A stretch of 64,000 nucleotides of DNA from positions 1 through 64,000 of the forward strand of contig NZ_LHPC01000051.1 of assembly GCF_001297125.1 (NCBI RefSeq), written 5' to 3'. The number at the start of each line of letters is the position of its first letter. Positions within the stretch are counted from its first letter, which is position 1. The notes beneath the pieces are model-generated. The model was not told the DNA's origin. It did not search any database and saw nothing but the letters and a program-made list of their open reading frames with translations. The position numbers and the translations under genes are program-made. Of the stretch, positions 58,389 through 64,000 are shown one piece after another. Source of the DNA: Pseudomonas sp. RIT-PI-q. Lineage in GTDB: Bacteria > Pseudomonadota > Gammaproteobacteria > Pseudomonadales > Pseudomonadaceae.

Positions 58389-59183
58389 TCAGCTTTCAGC
58401 CAGCTCCATCCGCTCACGGGCTACCGGTGTTCTTTCGCCGTGTTCCAGTTGCATGCAGCGCTCCAGGAACAAGAACATGTAGTCGTAGCTCTTGCAGACT
58501 GCCTGGCGCAATTCCACTTGCAGGGACTTACTCGGGTTCATACCCGCCAGCGTGCAGATGATTTCCAGGGCTTCCCACGGGTGGGCATCGTCATATTGGG
58601 CGTGCATCTTCAACCACTTCATGGCCCGCTTGCGATCTTCTTCCGGGAACGATGCCGCGTAGACGCCACTGGAACAGACCAGCGCCGACCACTCCCCGGT
58701 CGCACCTTCAATGGCGTAGTTGGTGGCGGCAATCGCCACGATCAGCGAATCCGCCGAACTGGTGTGCCAGCACCAGTGGCTCAAGGCGTGAAGTTCAGGG
58801 GCAACCTGTTGCGCTTGCAGATCGTCCAGGCTGACACCGTGAGCACGGCTCCAGTGCACCCAGTAATCGGCGTGGTTCAATTCGACACGAATGTTGCGCA
58901 TCAGCCAGCGGCGCGCCATGTCCTCGCCGGGATGGCGGGCAAAGCGGGTCTTGGTCAGGTTTTGTGCCATATATAACGCGAACTGTTCGACCACCGGCCA
59001 GCCACCAATCAGGTACTGGCGCATGGTTTTTGCGCTGAGTTTGTTATCACGCATACGCTGATACAGCTCGTGTTCGACAACCCGGCGCTTGCTCTCGCTG
59101 CAATCCTGGATCAGGCGCTGAGCCCAGGCGGGATAACTTGCAGCTTCCATGAGTGGTCCGGTTCGGTTGAATGTGTCGATCAC
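58389..59183 (-). CDS. TenA/PqqC-like family protein
   Basis: A 264-residue all-helical protein of the haem-oxygenase-like superfamily, annotated in Pseudomonas as TenA-family regulator or iron-containing redox enzyme. Conserved Glu and His residues are spread through VEHELYQRMRDN, ELNHADYWVHWSRAHG and HAQYDDAHPWEALEII, consistent with a di-iron site. The GTG at 59183 is supported by AAGGAG 8 bases upstream. No thiamine or PQQ genes are near, so the function is open. Confidence 0.75.
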   Translation of the reverse strand: MIDTFNRTGPLMEAASYPAWAQRLIQDCSESKRRVVEHELYQRMRDNKLSAKTMRQYLIGGWPVVEQFALYMAQNLTKTRFARHPGEDMARRWLMRNIRVELNHADYWVHWSRAHGVSLDDLQAQQVAPELHALSHWCWHTSSADSLIVAIAATNYAIEGATGEWSALVCSSGVYAASFPEEDRKRAMKWLKMHAQYDDAHPWEALEIICTLAGMNPSKSLQVELRQAVCKSYDYMFLFLERCMQLEHGERTPVARERMELAES

Positions 59184-59228
59184 TGTCGGGCTCCTTTTGA
59201 TTGTGATTGTAAGGATCAGCAAGAGATT

Positions 59229-61688
59229 TCAACGGAACGTGCCAGGCGCCTTGAACAACAAAGGCTGAGGCCGGGCGGGACGACTTTGTAAACTGTCGCA
59301 GGTAAACAAATGCGGGCGTTCAATAACATACCCTTGAGCGTAATCGACCCCGATCTCCAGCAATGCCTGCTCGATCTGGGGTGTTTCTACAAACTCGGCA
59401 ATCGTACGTTTACCCATTACATGGCCGATGTGATTGATCACTTCGACCATGGCGCGGTTAATCGGGTCGTCCAGCATATCCTTTACGAAACTCCCGTCGA
59501 TCTTCAGGAAGTCTACAGGCAAATGTTTCAGGTAGGCGAACGAGGACATTCCGGCACAAAAATCGTCCAGAGAAAAATGGCATCCCAAGCCTTTGAGTTC
59601 ATTGATAAATCTGATTGCACTTCCGAGATTTGAAATCGCGCTGGTTTCAGTAATTTCAAAACAAATCATTTCCGGCGGTATGGAATAAGCAACAAATTGT
59701 TCACGCAAGAAGTCCAGAAATGCCTCATCGCCGATGGTCGTGCCTGACAGATTTATCGCACACATCGCCAACGGCCCTTTGCGCTTTTCAGCAATACATT
59801 GAGCGATGATCTTGAACACGTTCTCGACAACCCAGCGGTCAAGAGACGTCATCAAACCATAACGTTCAGCAGCCGGAATAAAACTGTCGGGCAGAATCAT
59901 GCGTCCGGCTTCGTCGTGCAGGCGCAAAAGGATTTCGATATGCCCACCGCCCTTCTCGGTATGGCCCAGGGGCGCGATTTCCTGGGAGTACAGACAGAAG
60001 CGGTTTTCCTCCAGCGCAATGTGTAAGCGCTGCACCCACGCCATCTCGCCGAAGCGCAGTGACAGTTCCGAATCGTCGGCGTGATAGACCTGAACGCGGT
60101 TGCGGCCCTTTTCCTTGGCCATGTAGCACGCCATGTCGGCCGCACGCAGCGAGGCTTCGAGGGTGGTCGGGTTCTGAGTGACATGCACCAGCCCGATACT
60201 CACGGTGGTCACGAACGGTCGACCTTTCCACACGAAGTGCAGGTTCTGCACGGTCTGGCGCAGGCTCTCGGCGATCTTCTCCGCCGACTCCGGTGCACAG
60301 TTCTCCAGCAGGATGCCGAACTCATCGCCGCCCAGCCGGGCCAGGGTATCGCCTTCGCGCAAACCCGATTGCAGCAACGCGCAGATATGCCGCAGCAACT
60401 CGTCACCCGCCGCGTGACCGCAGGTGTCGTTGACCAGTTTGAACTGGTCCAGATCGAGGAACATCAGGGCATGGCGCCCCGAATGTCGCGTCAGGTTATG
60501 CAGTGCCTGTTCCAGGCGATATTCGAACTCGCGGCGGTTGGCCAGTCCGGTCAAGGCATCATGGGTTGCCTGCCACGACAGATTGGCGATGTATTGGCGC
60601 TCCTGGGTCATGTCGTGCAGCACCAGCACGGTGCCGCTGACTTTGCCGGCATTGCGGATCGGCGCACCGACCAGGGTCACCGACACCGTGCTGCCGTCCA
60701 GGCGCTGGATCAACTTGGAATGCTCGCTGCCACCGCTGAGTTGACCACTCAAAATGTGCTCGATCAGCGTAAATCCATCGGCCTGGGCGTTCTCGTCCAG
60801 CAGATTGAACAACGCCGCCAACGGCAGCCCCGTGGCCTGTTCAGCCTTCCAGTGGGTCAACGCCTCGGCCGCCGGGTTCATGTAGGCAATCGCGCCGGCG
60901 ACATCCGTGGTAATCACCCCATCACCAATCGACTGCAAGGTGATCTGCGCCCGGTCTTTCTCCAGTTGCAGGGCTTCGGCGAACGCATGGCGCTGCTTGA
61001 GCAATTTGTGCGTGCGCATCAAGGCCAACGCAATCAAGCCCAGCGCGGTGGCGAGGTTGGTCACCAACAGCAGGCGCAGGATGACGCGGGAGCCTTCGCC
61101 CAAGGCATCGCTGAACGCTTTGGCCGCCGGACTCACGCCATCGTTGATGGCAAATATCTGCTCCCTCCAGCGCTTGACGTCGGCCTCGGAGGCCTGGCTC
61201 GCGGCGATGTGCTGATGCATCTCCTGCGCAACATTGTCGAGTTGCACCAGGTACGCGTCGCCCACTGTCCAGCGGTCGATGGCTTTTTCGAGGTAACTGA
61301 AGTGCCGGAAATTGAGGTACAGCCAGATCAGGCTGGAAACGTCATCCGGGTGGTTGCCGCCCTTGAGGATGGCCAGTCGTGCCGCCTCGATATTGGGTGG
61401 CTGCTGATCCAGGGCCACGCGCAATTCATGGCCGCCCTGAGGCACGGAAATGGCGTTCTGGTATTTGACAAAAATCGATTCGTCGCGGCTGTCGGCGTAC
61501 AGATTGAGGTAATAGATGGCGTCTTTCTGGCCCTTGGACCACAGGCTTTCACCGGCGACGTAGCCGCGGACCGCCGACAGAACGTACAGGCTGACGCCGC
61601 CCAGCAGGGCCTGAAATAACACAACGGCGATGAATGGCCAGACGATGCCCAACAACCGTGGCGTTCCGAGAGTCCGCGTTTGATTCAT
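59229..61688 (-). CDS. Membrane PAS-GGDEF-EAL cyclic di-GMP protein
   Basis: An 819-residue protein with a membrane helix at about 13-35, a periplasmic sensor to about 190, a second helix near 200-220, a PAS domain (about 245-365), GGDEF (about 375-540) and EAL (about 550-810). GGDEF is intact with the I-site REGD five residues before it. In EAL the motif reads EILLR instead of EALLR, and the end reads QGYVIERP, but the Asn, Glu, DD and Lys positions (INLSG, FEITET, LDDFCAG, LKIDGSF) are kept. It could be a cyclase, a phosphodiesterase or both. Confidence 0.92.
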   Translation of the reverse strand: MNQTRTLGTPRLLGIVWPFIAVVLFQALLGGVSLYVLSAVRGYVAGESLWSKGQKDAIYYLNLYADSRDESIFVKYQNAISVPQGGHELRVALDQQPPNIEAARLAILKGGNHPDDVSSLIWLYLNFRHFSYLEKAIDRWTVGDAYLVQLDNVAQEMHQHIAASQASEADVKRWREQIFAINDGVSPAAKAFSDALGEGSRVILRLLLVTNLATALGLIALALMRTHKLLKQRHAFAEALQLEKDRAQITLQSIGDGVITTDVAGAIAYMNPAAEALTHWKAEQATGLPLAALFNLLDENAQADGFTLIEHILSGQLSGGSEHSKLIQRLDGSTVSVTLVGAPIRNAGKVSGTVLVLHDMTQERQYIANLSWQATHDALTGLANRREFEYRLEQALHNLTRHSGRHALMFLDLDQFKLVNDTCGHAAGDELLRHICALLQSGLREGDTLARLGGDEFGILLENCAPESAEKIAESLRQTVQNLHFVWKGRPFVTTVSIGLVHVTQNPTTLEASLRAADMACYMAKEKGRNRVQVYHADDSELSLRFGEMAWVQRLHIALEENRFCLYSQEIAPLGHTEKGGGHIEILLRLHDEAGRMILPDSFIPAAERYGLMTSLDRWVVENVFKIIAQCIAEKRKGPLAMCAINLSGTTIGDEAFLDFLREQFVAYSIPPEMICFEITETSAISNLGSAIRFINELKGLGCHFSLDDFCAGMSSFAYLKHLPVDFLKIDGSFVKDMLDDPINRAMVEVINHIGHVMGKRTIAEFVETPQIEQALLEIGVDYAQGYVIERPHLFTCDSLQSRPARPQPLLFKAPGTFR

Positions 61689-61813
61689 GAGGTCCCTTGT
61701 TTTAGCACTGCTCGATCGTCGTCCGGACAAGATCGCTACCGCTAGACTAGGTGGCGATTCCGCTCCCGGCAAGCGGCAAACCTCGCCCTGCTGGCAGGGT
61801 GTGGCCCGTGTGG

Positions 61814-63631
61814 CTACAACTGCTGCAAATGCCCATACAGCTTGGCGTACAAACCACCCTCGGCAATCAATTGCTGGTGGTCGCCATCCTCGGCAATTTG
61901 CCCGCCGTCGAACACCAGCACACGGTCAGCTTGTTTCACCGCGGAAAGTCGATGGGCAATGATCAGCGTGGTGCGGTTGCTCAGGAAACGCGCCAGCGCC
62001 TGGTGCAGGTTGTATTCGGTGGCCGCGTCCAGCGCCGACGTGGCCTCATCGAGAATCACCACCTTGGGCTCGGCCAGGACCATTCGCGCAATCGCCAGCC
62101 GTTGACGCTGACCGCCCGACAAGCGCACGCCGGAACGCCCGACGATACTGTCCAGGCCATTGGGCAACTCACGAACCGTGGTGTGCAGCTGGGCAATTTC
62201 CAGTGCCTGCCAGCAGGCCTCGTCGCTGCGTTCGCGGCCCATGGTCAGGTTGGCCCGCACGGTGTCGTTGAACAGCGCCGGGTGTTGCAGGACCACGGCG
62301 ACATTTTCCCGCACGGTGTCCAGGCCGATCTCTTGCTGGGTCGAGCCACCGAAGCGGATGGTCCCGGCCAACGGCGTGTACAAGCCCAGCAGCAATTGCA
62401 CCAGCGTGCTCTTGCCGCCACCGCTGGCGCCGACGATCGCGACTTTTTCGCCGGGGGCGATGGACAGGTCCATCTGGTTCAACACCAACTCGTCGCCATA
62501 ACCGAAACTCAAACCCTGGACTTCGATACCCACAGTCTCGCGACCGTTAAACGGGTCGACACCCCCCGGATATTCAGGCTCATCGGCACGGGCCAGCAAC
62601 TCATTGATTCTCGACAGCGCGCCACCGGCCGCGTAGTAGGCATATTGCAGGTTCAGCAGTTGTTCCACCGGACCGATCATGAACCACAGGTAGCTGAACA
62701 CCGCCAGCATCTGGCCGATGGACAGGTCGGAAAACAGCACGGTGAGCATCGCCGCCGCGCGGAAAATATCGATACCGAACTGGAACAGCAAACCGCTGGC
62801 ACGGTTCGATGCATCGGTTTTCCACTGGGAGTTCACCGCGTAATCGCGCACTTCCCGAGCCCGCTGGCCGAGGCGCCCGAGGAAAAAGCCCTGACGGTTG
62901 CCGGCGCGCACTTCCTGAATGGCATCGAGGGTTTCAGTCAGCGCCTGGGTGAAGCGCGAAGTGCTGTCGTTCTCGAGTTTCTTCAGGTGCTTGACCCGCT
63001 TGCCCAACAGCACTGTGGCGTAGATCACCAACGGGTTGAACAGCAGGATCAACAGTGCCAGTTGCCAATGCATCCACACCAGAATGCCGGCGGTGCCGAC
63101 CAGCGTGAGCATCGCCACGAGGAAGCGGCTGAGGGTTTCGCCGACGAATTTGTCGAGGGTGTCGAGGTCGGTCACCAGGTGCGTGGTCACCGTGCCGCTG
63201 CCCAGGCTTTCGTACTCACCCAGGGAGATACGCTTAAGGCGTTCGATCAGGCGCACGCGAATGCGGTACACGATGTCCTTGGCCAGCGCCGCGAACAACC
63301 GCGCCTGCACCACGTTGAACAGCAATGCCGCGCAGCGCAGGGTCAAGGTCACCAGCAGCATCAGGCCAATGTAGCCCGCCGCTTTCTGCCAGCCATCAGG
63401 CAGTGCGTGGTTCATGATCTTCAGCGCGGCATCACCGTGTCCCAGCAGGACTTCGTCCACCAGCAACGGCAGAAGCAAGGGGATTGGCACGCTGCAAAGG
63501 GTCGCCAGCACGGCCACGCCGTTGGCGATCCACAGGGATTTCTTGTGATGAAGGGCCAGCCGACGGATTTCCGCCCAGCTCAGACGATCGACACGTGGAG
63601 CGGTTGCGGCGTTGTCGGGCAGATCATGCAC
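61814..63631 (-). CDS. ABC exporter with fused membrane and ATPase domains
   Basis: A 605-residue half-transporter of the MsbA/lipid-A or peptide exporter type. The membrane domain (about 30-330) has six helices. The ATPase domain has Walker A GASGGGKST, signature LSGGQRQRLAIARM and Walker B VVILDEATSALD. It would act as a homodimer. The substrate is unknown. It overlaps the upstream DsbA-family gene by 8 bases, so the two are in one operon. Confidence 0.92.
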   Translation of the reverse strand: MHDLPDNAATAPRVDRLSWAEIRRLALHHKKSLWIANGVAVLATLCSVPIPLLLPLLVDEVLLGHGDAALKIMNHALPDGWQKAAGYIGLMLLVTLTLRCAALLFNVVQARLFAALAKDIVYRIRVRLIERLKRISLGEYESLGSGTVTTHLVTDLDTLDKFVGETLSRFLVAMLTLVGTAGILVWMHWQLALLILLFNPLVIYATVLLGKRVKHLKKLENDSTSRFTQALTETLDAIQEVRAGNRQGFFLGRLGQRAREVRDYAVNSQWKTDASNRASGLLFQFGIDIFRAAAMLTVLFSDLSIGQMLAVFSYLWFMIGPVEQLLNLQYAYYAAGGALSRINELLARADEPEYPGGVDPFNGRETVGIEVQGLSFGYGDELVLNQMDLSIAPGEKVAIVGASGGGKSTLVQLLLGLYTPLAGTIRFGGSTQQEIGLDTVRENVAVVLQHPALFNDTVRANLTMGRERSDEACWQALEIAQLHTTVRELPNGLDSIVGRSGVRLSGGQRQRLAIARMVLAEPKVVILDEATSALDAATEYNLHQALARFLSNRTTLIIAHRLSAVKQADRVLVFDGGQIAEDGDHQQLIAEGGLYAKLYGHLQQL

Positions 63632-64000
63632 AGGCAGCGCGCTCCAGCCAACGGCCGAGCAGCGGTGACAGTACGCTCAGAGGTTGATAGCCATTGGTCA
63701 ACAACGCCAATTGACCATCACGCTCTGCGAGCAAAGTAGGGAAACCGGCAATGCCCAGGTCCTGGACCCAGGTGAAATCGGCAGCGGTTGCGGCGTGCAT
63801 GTCGGCACGGTCGAACGCGGCGGCGAACTCGATACGCGGCAGACCGGCCTGCTCCGCCAACTCCACCAGAACACTGGCGTGGGTGACATCGCGCCCTTCA
63901 GCGTAAAACGCGTGCTGAATCAGCCCGAGCAGTTTCCACGCGCAATCCGGCGCCAGGCTGCGCGCCGTCACCAGCGCCCGACAGGCAGGCTCGGTGTCGT
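63624..64000 (-). CDS. DsbA-family thioredoxin-like protein, C-terminal part (cut by window edge)
   Basis: The frame stays open to the right edge and has no start inside the window that fits the family; residues before the first GTG (TEPACRALV) are typical of it. Visible are ITPVG-like GIAGFPTLLAERDGQLALL, with the cis-Pro of the thioredoxin fold (GFP), and a C-terminal LLGRWLERA. The active-site N-terminal part lies outside. Probably cytoplasmic DsbA/FrnE-like. Its end overlaps the ABC exporter gene. Confidence 0.78.
   Translation of the reverse strand, partial: DTEPACRALVTARSLAPDCAWKLLGLIQHAFYAEGRDVTHASVLVELAEQAGLPRIEFAAAFDRADMHAATAADFTWVQDLGIAGFPTLLAERDGQLALLTNGYQPLSVLSPLLGRWLERAACA

Noticed and set aside
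61751..63739. 662-codon plus-strand frame opposite the ABC exporter
   Set aside because: Shadow of a gene with complete Walker and signature motifs on the other strand.

Overview
The window looks like chromosome of a Pseudomonas of the P. fluorescens group. The evidence is the high-GC coding sequence, the many REP/REPIN palindromes typical of that group, the fused tyrA-aroA gene, and the conserved gene order gyrA-serC-pheA-hisC-tyrA/aroA-cmk-rpsA-ihfB-lapA-wzz ... wbpM-comEA, which in Pseudomonas frames the O-antigen locus. No tRNA, rRNA, CRISPR array, prophage or complete transposon is visible.

Left part (1-23 kb). The first 120 bases look like the end of an IS21-type insertion sequence that cut a REPIN in two. 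Next come a chemoreceptor, a DUF962 protein, a thioesterase, a CHAD protein, a small lipoprotein and a patatin phospholipase. A complete leftward potassium-uptake system follows (kdpF-A-B-C-D-E, with the 29-residue KdpF). Then rfbA-rfbD (dTDP-rhamnose), an ethanolamine permease behind a good sigma-54 promoter, a GntR/DUF1989 operon, and a TetR gene converging on a ketoacyl synthase/SDR operon.

Middle (23-39 kb). This is the O-antigen locus, transcribed leftward from wzz to wbpM. It contains Wzz, a Wzx-like flippase, a Wzy-like polymerase, three glycosyltransferases, a UDP-L-FucNAc cassette (wbjB-wbjC-wbjD type), and a set matching the Campylobacter PglF/PglE/PglD/PglC functions: WbpM dehydratase, aminotransferase, acetyltransferase and a small phosphoglycosyl transferase. 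I infer that a di-N-acetylbacillosamine-like sugar is the first sugar on the lipid carrier and that L-FucNAc is added afterwards. The stretch 33.3-38.0 kb is clearly AT-rich and looks acquired.

Right part (39-64 kb). Housekeeping genes: lapA, ihfB, rpsA, cmk, a tightly packed aromatic/serine biosynthesis operon, and gyrA. Beyond them are mtnA and mtaD (methionine salvage), ubiG, mupP (peptidoglycan recycling), yciK, a diguanylate cyclase, a TenA/PqqC-like protein, a PAS-GGDEF-EAL membrane protein, an ABC exporter, and a DsbA-family gene cut by the right edge.

All calls come from reading the sequence and from family knowledge; no database search was run.
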